Positions 34,456 through 46,850 of a stretch of 64,000 bases of DNA are shown one piece after another. The notes below the pieces were generated by a model. The model was not told where the DNA came from and made no database searches. It saw only the letters and a list, made by a program, of their open reading frames with translations. This stretch comes from Symsagittifera roscoffensis (Eukaryota; Xenacoelomorpha; Acoela; Convolutidae): positions 35,085,680 through 35,149,679 of the forward strand of contig NC_087071.1 of assembly GCF_963678635.1 (NCBI RefSeq), in the 5' to 3' direction. Both the position numbers and the translations under genes were made by a program. Each line of letters begins with the position of its first letter. Positions within the stretch are counted from its first letter, which is position 1.

Positions 34456-34579
34456 TTTTTGTCATTTTAAAGTTACAATGAGTCAACAAGCGTAGACGTT
34501 CAACATACAAGGTACAAGCGTAGCGTTTTTGTCATTTTAAAGTTACAATGAGTCAACAAGCGTAGAGTCAACAAGCGTA
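34456..34579 (+). repeat. 40-bp direct repeat, two and a third copies
   Basis: The block around aaagttacaatgagtcaaca occurs at 34456-34495 and again at 34526-34565 (offset 70 bp), followed by a third partial copy, agtcaacaagcgta, at 34566-34579. A short related word, acaagcgtag, sits between copies. Recent local duplication by slippage is likely. Confidence 0.9.
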
Positions 34580-34599
34580 CCACCACGCCGTGCTTTTTC

Positions 34600-37282
34600 T
34601 GTCCTCTCCAAGTCCTATTAAGGACTAACTAGGGCTCTTTTTCTTTTTCCTCCACCTGCAAAATTTCAAAGTGAAACTTTGTTCACAACATCCGAATTTT
34701 ACCAAAATTAGGTAAGCGAACTAACTAGGCAATGATAAACATATTTGGTTTACATGTTTAACCTTGTAAAACCCCTCGTTACGCCATAAAAATGATGCTT
34801 TTGTTACGTATAAGGGGAGGGGGGAGGAAAAAGAGCCCTAATTAGTTTGTTATTGAAACCAATTTGTCTATATTGAAAATGTTAACTTTGTTTTTCCTTC
34901 TTTTCGAAAATTTTACAAATTAACTGACAAAATTGATTGTCGCAAGAATATGCACTGGCTTGTGTTTTCATTTAGCCAAAATTCTGAAAGTAGAGTGCGT
35001 TTGACCACTCCCATTTGAATCCGCTATTGCTTTCCTTTTTGTTTATGCGGCAGAGCAGCAACAAAATAGTTAAACGACGGAGTGAAAGCAATTGCCCATG
35101 TTGTCAAAAATTACCCTGTTTGCAAAATTCAGCGGAATTTCAACGGCAAATGTACTGAAAATTGGCAGAAACACAACGCCAACACCAATCATGAAAGTTT
35201 TCAATTTATTTTGGCTTCTAATTTTCACTGGCGCAGAGCGAGTAATAAAATTTAGTAAGATCAAGTTAAGTTAAAACGAAGAACACATGTAAAATACAAT
35301 AAATTAAAAATAAATAAATAAAATTATGGGGCAAATTTCATGTACTTCATTGTGTTAAGGTCCTTTAAAACAACATAAAACTTAAGGAAATGAGCTGCGA
35401 AAGTCTTGTGAAAATACGGTGTTGCTTTACCTTTAGCAGAATGTGTTGGGACCAAAACGATTCAAAAAAACTGGAGAAAAACAAAAAATAAAGTTGAAAC
35501 TTGAATCGATTTTTTTTTACTTTGTTACCAAATGTTTCCAATTTTTTTTTACAAAGCGACGAATGATTTTTCCAAACAATTGCAAAAGTTAGACACAGTA
35601 ATTGATGAAACAACCTTATAATTGTAATGTGAGTAGTTTAGTAGATCAAAGTTTCATCAAATTTAATCTGAAGTTTGGCCTAAGCTTCGGAAAGTCAAGG
35701 GAGTCAAAAGGATCGTGCAGTAGCCAGGAAGCCGCGAAAAACTTAGAACAAACAAAAAAGAACTAAGGTTTGCAGATTGAACTAAGATTTGTATCTATCC
35801 TCCTGATACTGTGAAGTATAATTCTCATGAGGGCTCGTGTTCTTTAACAAAAAACTTACCCAAATTTATAGAGTAACAATGATAGCCGGTTGCTCTGCAA
35901 GTAGCACAGAATGTTCCGACCACATTTTCGGAAAAAAAAACTGTTTTTCATTTTTTTCTTCAAGTTGGCGTCTTTTTTCACGTAGAGTGATGATTCAACT
36001 ATTTGAACCCGTAGAAGTTTAGCAAATTAGGCATGAATAATTTCAATGGTTTTCAAAAAAAAATACAAGAATCCTGAAAAAAAAATTTTCAAAAATTTTT
36101 TCTAATTTATTTTTCCATTTTTCTTTGCACTGAAAAAAACAAAAATATTTTAGAAAGATATATTTTTGCGAATAAGAGCCTAATGAATCTTCCAACACTA
36201 GCTTTTTTATAGTAAAATCTTTTTTTTTAGCCAAAAAATTTTTTTTCGTTATAAATGAAAAATAGAAATTTGGGCTAGAAAAAACACTACTCGATCGCTT
36301 TAATTATTTAAAAAAGGACAATAAATCAAAAAATTCTGACCATTTTTTCTCCACGCTGGAAAATTTTGTTGGAAAAGATGTAAAATTGTTTGAATCGCGG
36401 CTATAAGGCTTTTAAGATGATATGTCACTCGACTCTTGACCCTGTCAAATGATTATTCGTGGTACTTGATTTTGTGTGATAAAAAAATTGGAAAAAAGAA
36501 AAACTAAAACAAAAAACAAAAACCCAGATACTAAATTGCTCCCCGTTTTAAATGCTCGGAAAACTAATGACAGCACTTTGCTGTGTAAGATGCAGAGAAA
36601 CTTCCGACCTCATAATGAGAAAGCTAACAACAAAAAATTTCAACAAATGTATTTATTTTTAAAGTTTGCTTTGAGCAAAGAGAGCATGTGGCGCTATGAA
36701 AAACTTCATAAACTAGCTAAATAAGGCAAAATTTGAGAATGAAAAAAGTATTGACTAAAACTCATAATATGTCTAAAAAACAACTTTCAGATTAATTTTG
36801 GTCCTAGTGTTCAAATGTTCAGACTAGTTTTCTCTATATTGAGACATTTTTTCTCGACGACCAACAGAATTCAAATATCTTCCCTCTCTTGAGAAATACG
36901 AGTTTTTTTGAGCTAGTCTGAACGCTGAAAATGTACCCTACGCTATAGTTACTTCCAGTCATTTTGAATGGCGTTATCAGAACAATAACTGAGATTGATT
37001 TCAGTTACCAGTTTTGATTTGTTGAGCCGTGGTTAGGTTTTATTTAGATAAATTTTGTTTTTCTCTGATTTATAAAGGTAAATATTTTCTGCATTTCACT
37101 TAATTTGTTTGCTTTTGGATGATAAGTCTTGGTTTTGATGTTTTTCTTGGTTCAAAGGAGGTCCAGATTAAATCATCAAAAACAAAAAAGTTATTAGCGT
37201 CTGCCATTGAAATTATTAGAGCGTCTAGCTTGTTTTACCCTCAGTGTTTTCATATAGTTTTAGTTTTTATTTTATGAAGGAC
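34600..37282. other. Intergenic DNA with no supported gene
   Basis: An open minus-strand stretch at 35070-35264 has a hydrophobic run (MIGVGVVFLPIFSTFAV) and could be a stray exon; the plus strand is also open there and no family is recognised. An 82-codon lysine-rich frame at 36476-36724 starts at GTG and is not convincing. Confidence 0.35.
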
Positions 37283-37654
37283 CAGTGGCGGATTTAAAAA
37301 TTTCGCGAATGGCGAAAAAAGTGTGCGAATGGCGGTTTTTCAAACATTTGTCGTTAATTTTCTATAGGTCGACCATATTAATTTTCCGAGCTTTCCTAGA
37401 TCATTATAAAGACTCTATCTAGACCAAAAATGTTGCGCCGCAGGGAAATTTTCAAAAAACAGGGCAAAAAGCCCCTTTTTCGGCACTTTTTAGAAAATCA
37501 TGACCAAAAAATTGCACTGTTTTTGGCGCGTGCTCCACTTCAAAATTAGTATATATTGGCGGCAAAAATAATACCAAAGGGAGCACCCTTTGGTTGGCGG
37601 AGGTCGAACACCTAAGTGCTGCGAACGAAGCCCCCCCCCCTAAACTCGCCCTTT
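37283..37654. mobile_element. hAT-like MITE with 8-bp target-site duplication
   Basis: The left end is CAGTGGCGGATTTA, a typical hAT-superfamily terminus, and the right end is TAAACTCGCCCTTT, an imperfect inverse of it. It is flanked by TGAAGGAC (37275-37282) and TGAAGGAT (37655-37662), an 8-bp duplication with one difference, matching the hAT rule of 8 bp. The 372-bp interior has no open frame and a C-run near the right end, as in non-autonomous hAT derivatives. It would need transposase from elsewhere. Confidence 0.75.
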
Positions 37655-37662
37655 TGAAGGAT

Positions 37663-40600
37663 TATCATGAAACACAAAAGTTACATTGATCCAAACATAA
37701 AGTGAAATAACCTAAAGTTTTTTCGTCAAACTGAAGACAGTTGCAAATATCAAACGTAGATGCTGCTTGAACTAGACGCCAACTGGTTAAGATTTTTTCT
37801 GCAAACGCACGACTTATTTATGTTGTTGTGAAGTGATAGAAGCGGTTTTAGTTCAATTTGTGGTATATTTCTCAGCGGTTAGTTTGCTGCAGTTGAAAAC
37901 AAAGTGATCAAAATTTTTATTTTAACTTTTTTCTCTGACTCGGAAACTTTCATAATCGAGTTTGTATGAGTGTTAAACAATTGCAATTTTTCAAACTCAA
38001 AAAAAAACAAGAGCAACTGCCAGCTGTGTGAAAAGCAATGTATAGTGCACAAAAGCTCAAAAGTGGAAAATTCAAAACGTTGCTTTTTTCAAAGTTTCCC
38101 GAAATTATTCATACGCTATCTTCAACGTTTGATTAGAACAAAGACTAATTAAACAGTACAATTAGGCCGCCACACCATTTCTTAATCATCCTTTCATTTA
38201 AGATGTCTGAAAACAAAAAACACTGTCAGTTTTTTTTCGAAATTGAATTGGTCCGTTTTTTGAAAAACTCTTCTGATGGTATAACTCCTCTTCAAAGAAA
38301 AAAAATAAACAATGATACCTTGTTAATAAGCCTTCCTATTGGCAGTTTTTCATCTACCTATACAGGTTTCAAATTTATGAAATAGTTTTTGCTAAAAACA
38401 AGAGTTTTGAAAACTTTGACTGCTGTGCTGGCTCATATACTATTTTGTTGGCAGTTGTGTTTACTATACTACTTCAATAAAAAATTAAGCAATTTTGATT
38501 TGATTGACTGGATGAATGTCCAAAAATCTTGTCAGCTTATACTATGGAGTCGAAGAGAAATTGCAACAAGTTTAATACAAAAAAAAAACAAAAATCAAAC
38601 TCAAAGTTATACCAAAAAATACCAAAAATACCATCGAGAAGAACAAAAAATCTGATATGATGGACCACTTTAGTTTTTTTAAATAAATTGAAGGAATATC
38701 TCTTCTTGTGTTATTTTTTGGTTTATTCAGTTTTCGACTTTTTAACAGAGCTTTTTTGACGAAATTTTTTTATTTATATGAAAAATTATAGTGTTGTCAA
38801 AAATAAACAATATATCAACTAAAACTCAATACTTTAATAAAATTATGGGGTTTGAAAGTCTTAATAAGAAAAAATTGAGAGTAATAATACACTATTTTTT
38901 GCGTTCTTATAACTCGAGGTAGCGGCGGGTCAAACCGTTCCAAATTGAATTGAAGCTAGTCAATTGGTGTTGTTATTAAATTACAATACGCTAAAAACAA
39001 ATTTCTGTCTCAAAAAGTTGCTAAGGGCTAGAAATAAAATAAAAAAAGCTTTTTTAAAATTTTTTTTCAAAATTCCAAGAACATAGTTTTCATTTAGTCA
39101 AGGAGTAAAAATGGAACATTTCGGGCTCAGCCCTGATCTACAAACAGTCTTGTCCTTAAATTTTCTTTTGATTGATTCTTTATAAGGTTTAATTGCTCCT
39201 AGCTAGTACTGACTTTTTGATAGCAACCTACAGCAAAGCCGCGGAGAACACATTGAACAAATACCTACCACAAAAAATGTTAAAAATATCAGTTTAAATT
39301 TGTTTTGGTAGATTTAATACTTTTCGATCAAAACGAGAAGGAAAAGCTTTCCATCTTATCCAGTTTTTCAAATGAGCAATCAGCTTAAATTCTTGAGTGC
39401 TACAACTAGTAATAAAATTTATATATAAGATAATACTGGCACTTGGAGTAACTATATTTGTATCTGAAAGTTTAGAAAAGCTATAAAACAGTAATTGACA
39501 TCAAAAAAGAATTTAAAATGTATTGTTTTTTTATAGATCAGATTGAATTTTTTATTGGAGTGGAAAAAGTGTTACTGATTTTTTTCTGTCATTTTGACTT
39601 TTTCAGGACACTGACAGTTGCCTGAGTTTCAAGCACAAAAACTAGAAAATTATGGACATCCTAGAAAGATATTTGTTTAAAAAACTATTTGTAGTAAGAA
39701 AAAAAATGTGATGAAATGATTGCGAAGTCTTAAATTTTTTTCAGTGTTTATTGCGGTAAGTTTAAGTTTCAACTTCGTCTTAATAAGTTCTTTTGAAAAT
39801 ACTAGGTATTAACGTTCACAATTAAATGTCAAGTTATTGTATTTCAGAAGCTAATGAAAAAATTATCCAAGGGCACTTTCCATTCGCAGCTTTTAGAAAT
39901 CAAAATAGACCAAATAAGACACTAATGATTTTTTTCAAGCGGAAAAGCAATAAGTAGAACAAAAACTTACTGTTAATACTGAATAATTTTGTTTTGGTTT
40001 CCAACACGAGCTCTTGTGATGCTCTTCAATCTTTTCTGCCTGGAGTTGTCTTAAACCTTATTTGAATTAACTTTATTTATGGTGCGAGGACACCTCTGCA
40101 GTGTATTTGAAATAAATTTCAATTGCTTTCCAAAAAAGCTGTTTATTTGTCATTTCGGCTTATCAATGAAAACAATTTAAAATTTGAACAAACTATTTCG
40201 AGCTGGGGCGTACTCTGGTCTGATAGTTTTAGCCATTCATATTCCTGCAAAATAGTTTTATTTCAAGACAGGAAAAATTGATTTTGGGTGGAATAAAAAA
40301 AATTCGTGTTCGAGTAGTATCCTCAAAAAATGAACATGATTTAGGATAAAAAATAGTTTCAAAAATGAGTAGCTAATTAATGCTTTCTGCAGGCAATTTT
40401 AGTTATCGTGAGAATCTTTAAAAATTAATCTGAAAAAATCCAGCAAGTACAGCTATTGAAGTTTTTTATTTCAAAGAATAATCAACTGTAATCATACGCT
40501 TCATTGCCTCCGTGGGGAAATGCGTGTCTGCGTCTGTTTTATAATCATTAGATAACATTGGGAAAAAAATTTAAAAAGTCATAAAAAAGTTAGTAATTAG

Positions 40601-40984
40601 AAAGCAGCTATCATCCTTTCTTCAGTTATTCCGGGTATTAAAAAAATTAAAGAGACAGGAATCAATCACCACAAAAATTTGTCATTTTTTCTCTGTCAAT
40701 CATCACAAATTGGAGAAAAAACTGAGTTAAAAATCTCTTCCACAGCAAACCTGACGTCAACCCTGTTGAGGTAGGAGCTTACAGAAATGATTTAATTTAC
40801 CAACATATGTACTATCTTCTACCAACATAGGTCCTATCATATGCTTACACTTAATTTTTACCAACATGTGTCCTATCTCATTTTATGGAATTTCTATTAC
40901 CTAATTTATAACATGGGGAAAATATACCCTTAATGCCATGTATCTTAAAACATGGCATCTCTATCATTTAAATTTTCACCTGTT
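37663..40984. other. Intergenic DNA; one ATG frame split by a single TAG
   Basis: At 38203-38655 an ATG frame of 60 codons, one TAG (38383-38385) and then 89 further codons in the same frame ends before an AATAAA at about 38682. It contains a hydrophobic stretch (LAHILFCWQLCLLYYF) and a Lys/Gln-rich tail, but no domain is recognised. At 40795-40880 the phrase taccaacat-ggtcctatc recurs three times. The rest shows nothing I can name. Confidence 0.35.
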
Positions 40985-41364
40985 AAATAAAAGTTTAATA
41001 TAACCAATGATGTGACAATAGCTGCATATCTTTCAGGCCATATAAAAATTTTAAAAAATTTTCAAAGTTTTTTTTCTGATTAATTCGGAAATTCTGCCGG
41101 GGAACTTTTTTTTCACTGGCCATTTTCCGCCCGATGAGATTTAGCCACAGATAATGTTGATACCTGCAGAGTTGTCTTTTTTTTTAAACAAAAAACTGAA
41201 ATCTTTTAATTAGTGCGCAAACTAATATGAATATCAACGGATCAGAAATTGTTTTGAAAATGTGTTCAAGGATTTTCTCAAAACATGTTTTCGTCGCAGA
41301 GTCATTTCGTTCAGTTATCATGCCTTGATAACGATTTTTACCAAAATAAACCGCTCCATCTCTT

Positions 41365-42532
41365 TCAAATATCTTTTGATTCCTCAGTGTTCTCACATAT
41401 CCAAGGCTGAGCCTGACACATGATATTCTTTTTGAACCACTTGAAAGTCACAAACTCCTCTGGGTTTTCGTACGGGATATCCCGGCTCCAAAAATTACCC
41501 ATTTGTATACGATATGGAACGCTTTTTGAGTGTTTTTTTTCGACTGCCCGAAACGAGATCTCTGTTATTTTGAAAGTTGCAAAACAGAAAAAACCAACAA
41601 AAAACAAAAACGACATGCAGTGATACAGTTAATAAATTGGCAAAAAAAAATTCAGGTTCCCCATTTTCTTTTCAATATCTTTGGAGTTCATGTTGGAAAG
41701 TTCTTAGTAAAGGTGTTTCGATGTTCTAAGTTGCGATACAATGCGTCAGGATTAACAAGCGAACATATTTTTGTAATCTTTTTTAGGCAATAAGCCACTT
41801 CAAAATTTGAGCGACTTTTTACTACTTTTACGAGAGGGAGGGAAGTTTTAAAGAAGTTTAGACATAATATCTTGACCAGAATTTGGCAAAGTTGGGCCAC
41901 TCGAGAGAAAACAACCAACCTAACCTATGAGAAGAAATTCCACTTTTATGATGGTTTCTGACCAGCCTGCCTTTCCCGAAACCCACTTTAGTTACGATAT
42001 TGACATCGCAATTTTTCAAATAATGGGACCAAATTAGATTCAAAGTTTTATTGTCTTCAGAATAGTCTCTCATTTTGGTTACGTATAATTCTGGTGGGAT
42101 TTTCAAAGTCTGTAAACCATGGCGATAATAAACGTTGTACTGTTGTACACAACAACCGTCATCTTGTCCCACGAAAAAATTGTGCTTCTGATAAATGGGT
42201 AGAAAGGCTTTATATGCGGCACGGTAAGCCTTATGCGTAAGAAGTGAAAACTTTTGATAAGAGTCCAATTCACGAGGTGGAACGTTGAAATTAGACACAC
42301 TGATCGCAACTGCTAGTTTGACCTCATCTTCGTCAGTTTCATAGGCAGAAAGACAATAAAACCTGCTTTGTTTACTGCACGTGGACCAAAAGCGTCTGCC
42401 GGGAGTTTCAGTTGGGATTATAAACGTTGTGGTAGTCCAATTTGCTCCAACTGTGGGATATACAATAAAATCTGCCCCGTTAGAGAAATTAGATTGAAGA
42501 GTAGTTAGAAGTAATATGAAAATCATTCTCAT
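41365..42532 (-). CDS. Secreted cysteine-containing protein, copy A (two exons proposed)
   Basis: Exon 1 starts at 42532 with a signal peptide (MRMIFILLLTTLQSNFSNGA, cleavage about residue 20). It encodes a mature domain with VYPTVGANWTTTTFIIPTE, STCSKQSRFYCLSAYETDED, DDGCCVQQYNVYYRHGLQ and LKNCDVNIVTK, with five cysteines and N-x-T sites. The frame runs to 41858, but copies B and C diverge near 41920, where a weak TTAG|GTTGGT donor could end the exon. A second exon is inferred at about 41561-41365: acceptor ATAACAG, then VPYRIQMGNFWSRDIPYENP, FKWFKKNIMCQAQPWICENT and a stop. Copies of this exon segment in B and C sit at the same relative place, supporting a shared gene structure. No known family is recognised. 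It is likely an extracellular, lineage-specific protein. Splice sites are uncertain. Confidence 0.6.
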
Positions 42533-43255
42533 TGTAAATCTGTTTTAAGCAATCATTAAACTTGCTTTTGAAATGAAGTTTTTACAGTTATTTGGATTGA
42601 AGTCGCATCGGTAAAGAGATTGTGATCGTACAGACAAACGAGCTGGTTCAAAACCAAGGTTCTTAAATCGCAAATAGGGCTGTATGCTTTGCTACTTTTC
42701 AGCAGGGTTTGGGTTGTTCGTGTTTCTTTTTTCTATATTAGAAAAATAAAACCAACCTAATTAAAATAAGAAGAAAACAATTGTTTGAACTATTTTTAGC
42801 ATAACGGAAATGACTGAAATGTGTAATCATTATCTGCATCAAATTAGATTTCATAAAATAACTTAAAATTTTAACTTGTTATGTATAACTTTAAAATAAC
42901 CTATGATGTGACAATATTAATTTTTTCAGACAGGGTTTTAAAAACTTCAAAGCATTTTTCTGATTATTGGTAAAATCTAAATCAGGATTTCCCTTTTTCA
43001 CTGGCCAATTTCCGCCCAATGTGACCTAGCCACTGATGTTTTAAATAGCTGCAGGGTTGTTTTTAATACGGAAAACAGAGATTTTTGATTTGAATCTCGA
43101 GCTGATTTCAAACCCAATCGATCAGAAGTTTTTATAGAAATAGATTTTTTAGTATATTCAAGGATTTTCTCAGAGCTTGTTTTCAATACAAAAGCATATC
43201 ATTCAGTTATTATGCTTTCATGATAATTTTCACCAAAAAAACCGTTCCATATGTT

Positions 43256-44054
43256 TCAGATATCTTTTGTTTCTTCAGTGTTCTCACATATCCAAAGCTG
43301 AGCCTGACGCATGATATTCTTTTTGAACCATTTGAAAGTAGAAATTTTTTTTCTTTAATTTTACGAGAAGAAGGGAAATTGGAAAGGAATTTGGACAAGT
43401 TTGGACCAATAGTTAGAGAGTTTAGGCCATTCGAGACAAAACAGCCACCCTACCTAATCTATCAGAATAAAATCCGCTTATCTGATGGTTTCTGACCAGC
43501 TTGCCTTTCCCGAAACCCAATTTAGTTACGATATTGACATTACAATCTTTTAAATAATAGGACCAAATTAGATTCAAATTTTTGTTGTTTTCAGAATAGT
43601 CCATCATTTTGGATAGTTATAAGTGTAGTGGGAATTTCAAAGTCTGTAAATCATGGCGATAATAAAAGTGGTAATGTTGTACAAAACAACCCGCCAAAAA
43701 GTTGTGCCTCTGATACATTGGTAGAAAAGCTTTATCTGCGGCACGGTGAGCGTTATGTGAAAAAACAGATAATTTCCGATGAGAGTCCAAGTCGTGAGGT
43801 GGCACGCTAAAATTATACACACTGATTGCAACTGCTAGCTTGAAATCATCCTCATCAGTTTCATAAGCAGAAAGACAATAAAACTTGCTTTGTTTACTGC
43901 ACATGGACCAAAAGTTTCTGCCATGATTTTGAGTTGGGATTATAAACGTTGTGGTAGTCCAATTTGCTCCAACCGTGGGATATACAACAATATCTGCCCC
44001 GTTAAAAAAATTAAGTTGAAGAATAATTAAAAGTAATATGAAAATCATTGTCAT
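43256..44054 (-). pseudogene. Secreted-protein family, copy B (pseudogene)
   Basis: The first exon from 44054 keeps the signal peptide (MTMIFILLLIILQLNFFNGA) and YPTVGANWTTTTFIIPT, but a TAA at 43617 replaces the Tyr codon present in copy A (ELYVTK). The remainder, MMDYSENNKNLNLIWSYYLK, continues in the same frame to about 43422. Of the second exon only the 3' part survives (FKWFKKNIMRQAQLWICENT to the stop at 43256), because about 370 bp including the acceptor are deleted. It is recent enough that most codons are conserved. Confidence 0.75.
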
Positions 44055-44898
44055 AGAAATTCTATTTTAAGCAATCATCAAATTAGCTTTTGAAATGAAG
44101 TTTTTCCTGATATTTGGATTGAAGTTGCAACGGTATAGAAATTGCTATCGTAACGACAAACGAGCTTGTTAAAATCAAGGTTCTTCATTATCAAGTAGGG
44201 CTATTTATTTAGCTACTTTTCAGCAGGGTTTTTGTTGTTTGTGTTTCTTGTTTCATTATAAAAATATAATCAACTTAATTTAAAAAAAAGTGGAAAACTT
44301 TGTTAAAAAGCACCTAAGAGTGTTCAACCGACTGGAAACTGTTTTTTTTTGTATTGCGATGTATAAATTACTTTTTAAAAGTATCTGCTAAAGAACCTCC
44401 AGTCCTCTATGCAAAATCAGTAAGTGGGCACACAGAGTCAGTAAATTGGCTTTTGATTGTTTTTGGGAAATCTGATTTATCTGATGAATCAAAAAGTCGA
44501 TTAATTTACCATACTTATCAGTCCATATTTTCTCGAGATGAATTTCTTGTGGAGAATCATAGCAACCTCAAAGGGATTTTTTTAAAAAAAAAACATTCGT
44601 TTTCTTTACCAATTTTAAGTCTTTTTTCTTCATTTGATAAAAAAGCGAGTTGTCTCATTCGAAATAATTGTTTCGAATCATTCGATTTTTAAAGTCGTTA
44701 TATCTGGAACAGTTTTCTGGATCACTTACTCAAAAAGCATAATATTGTTTCAGATTAGTTTTGCAAATTTTAAGTCAATGTTAACAACCTAACAGCCTTT
44801 CTGAAACGCAAAGTTACTTTTTTCAAGTTTTCAAGTCATTCAGATTCAGAAGTAGCCTAAATGCAGTGCTAAAGCAATGTTGTGCACAGTTGTGATTA

Positions 44899-45994
44899 CA
44901 TGAACCACTTGAAAGTCACAAAGTCTCCTGGGTTTTCGTACGGGATATCCGGGCTCCAAAAGTTACCCATTTGTATACGATATGGAACGCCTAATGGTTG
45001 ATTTCTTTTCGACTGCCCGGAACGAGATATCTGTTTTTAAAAAAAATTTCCAAATAAAAAAAATCAAGTAAAAATAAAAATTGAAATACACTGATACAAA
45101 CAAAAATTAGTGAAACAGCGAAAAGAATGTTTTTTCGGGTTCCTTTTTTTGGTTTTGAAATTTTTCGGAGTTCAAGTTGAGACCTCTTAAGTAAAAGTTT
45201 TTCAATGTCCTAAATTGCTATACAATACGTTAGCTTTAACAAGTCAACCTAATTTAGTAGTATTTCTTATGCAAATAGTTACATCAAATTTTGAACAGTT
45301 TTTTAATTTAATTATACGAGAGGAAGGGAAATTGGAATCGAATTAGGACATATTTGGACCACTAGCTAGAGAGTTTTGGCCATTCGAGAGAAAACAACCA
45401 ACCTAATCTATGAGAATACAATCCGCTTTTATGATGGTTTCTGACCAGCCTGCGATTCCCGAAATCCAATTTAGTTACGATATTGACATCACAATCTTTC
45501 AAATAATAGGACCAAATTAGATTCAAATTTTTATTGTCTTCGGAATAGTCCGTCATTTTGGATACGTATGAGTCTGGTGGGAGTTTCAAAGTCTGTAAAC
45601 CATGACGATAATAAATGGTGTACTGTTGTGCACAACAACCTAGCAAAAAATTGTGTCTCTGATACATTGGTAGAAAAGCTTTATCTGCGGCACGGTGAGC
45701 GTTATGTGAAAAAACTAAAAATTTCCGATGAGATTCCAATTCGCGAGCTGGCACGCTAAAATAATACCCCTTGATTGCAACTGCTAGCTTAACATCATCC
45801 TCATCAGTTTCATAAGCAGAAAGACAATAAAAATTGCTTTGTTTACTGCATATGGACCAAAAACATCTGCAGGGAGTTTCAGTTGGGATTATATACGTTT
45901 TGGTAGCCTAATTTGCTCCAAATTTAGGCTATACAATAATATCTGCCCCATTAATGAAATTAGGTTGAAGAGTATTATAAAAAATCATTGTCAT
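44899..45994 (-). pseudogene. Secreted-protein family, copy C (pseudogene)
   Basis: From the ATG at 45994 the frame reads MTMIFYNTLQPNFINGADII and then meets two TAG codons where copy A has Tyr and Trp (of VYPTVGANW). It is open again from YIIPTETPCRCFWSICSKQS to VRNHHKSGLYSHRLGWLF at 45362. The signal-peptide core has lost several residues. Its second-exon segment (VPYRIQMGNFWSPDIPYENP, 44899-45030) is frameshifted and stops abruptly at FKWF, the point where copy B's surviving part begins. Confidence 0.75.
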
Positions 45995-46850
45995 AGAGAT
46001 TCTCTCTTAAGCAATCATCAAAGTTGCTTTTGAATTGAAGTTTTTCCTGGACTAATGTTTGAATTAAAAAATTGTTCAGTAAAACATTGCGACAAACGAG
46101 CTTTTTTTTAAAGCCAAGGTTATTTATTCTCAATTAAGGCTGTATATTTAGCTTATTTTGAGCAGGAAATTTTTTTTCATTATCAAAAATTATAACTAAC
46201 TTGTTTACAATAAGAGGAAAACTCTGATAAAAAAGAGCACTTAAGAGTGTTACACCCTCAAAAAACTTTTTGTTTTGTTTTAAGGTGTACATAGTACCAT
46301 TTGAAAGTATCTGCTGAAGAGCCTTCTAAGCAAAATCAGTAAATGGGCACACAGAGTCAGTAAATTGGCACTTATTATTTTTTGGGAAATCTAATTGATC
46401 GAAAACTCGACGTATTTAATCGACTTATCAGTCCAAATTTTCTGGAGGTGACTTGTTGTGATCGATCATAGTATCCTCAGAGCGGTTTTAAGAAACGTTC
46501 GTTTTTTCTTTCATTTAAAAATCTTTTTTTTTCAATTGAGAAAAAAAAGCGATTCGTCTGATTCGAAAAACTTTTTTTTCGGATCATTCAATTTTTAAAT
46601 TCGTTATATCTGGATCATTTCTGGATCATTCACACAAAAAGCATAATTTGTTTCAGATTAAATTTGCAAAAATTTTTAGGCCTTTGTTATCAAAGTTTTC
46701 CTCTTATTGTAGATAAGTTGGTTATAAATTTTGATAATGAAAAAAATATTTAACAGCCTTTCTGAAACGTAACGCTACTTTCTTTCAAGTTTTCAAGTCA
46801 TTCAGGAGTAGCCTAAAAGCAGTGCTAAGCGATGTTGCGCAAGGATTTTT

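Larger units (their letters stand above)
40985..46850 (-). repeat. Three-copy segmental tandem duplication (units A, B, C)
   Basis: Unit A is about 40985-42800, B about 42885-44880 and C about 44885-46850. Each carries a minus-strand gene copy plus its upstream DNA. Flanking blocks also repeat, for example ttttcactggccattttccgccc at 41110 and its relative at 42996; ttttcagcagggtttgggttg at 42697 and its relative at 44217; and gggcacacagagtcagtaaa at 44427 and 46353. B and C are offset by about 1.94 kb. B has lost about 370 bp of the A interval. Confidence 0.85.

Noticed and set aside
34255-34470. Frame containing AQFDLVLDFECLI, reminiscent of the first motif of DEDDh (ERI-1-like) exonucleases
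   Set aside because: Only about ten residues match, no second or third exonuclease motif is nearby, and the rest of the frame is low-complexity.
35070-35264. Minus-strand hydrophobic open stretch with a possible donor
   Set aside because: Both strands are open, there is no recognised family and no partner exons. It is too weak to call.
44354-44692. 112-codon plus-strand frame upstream of copy B
   Set aside because: The homologous DNA upstream of copy C (about 46290-46640) has the frame broken by indels and stops, so there is no sign of coding constraint.
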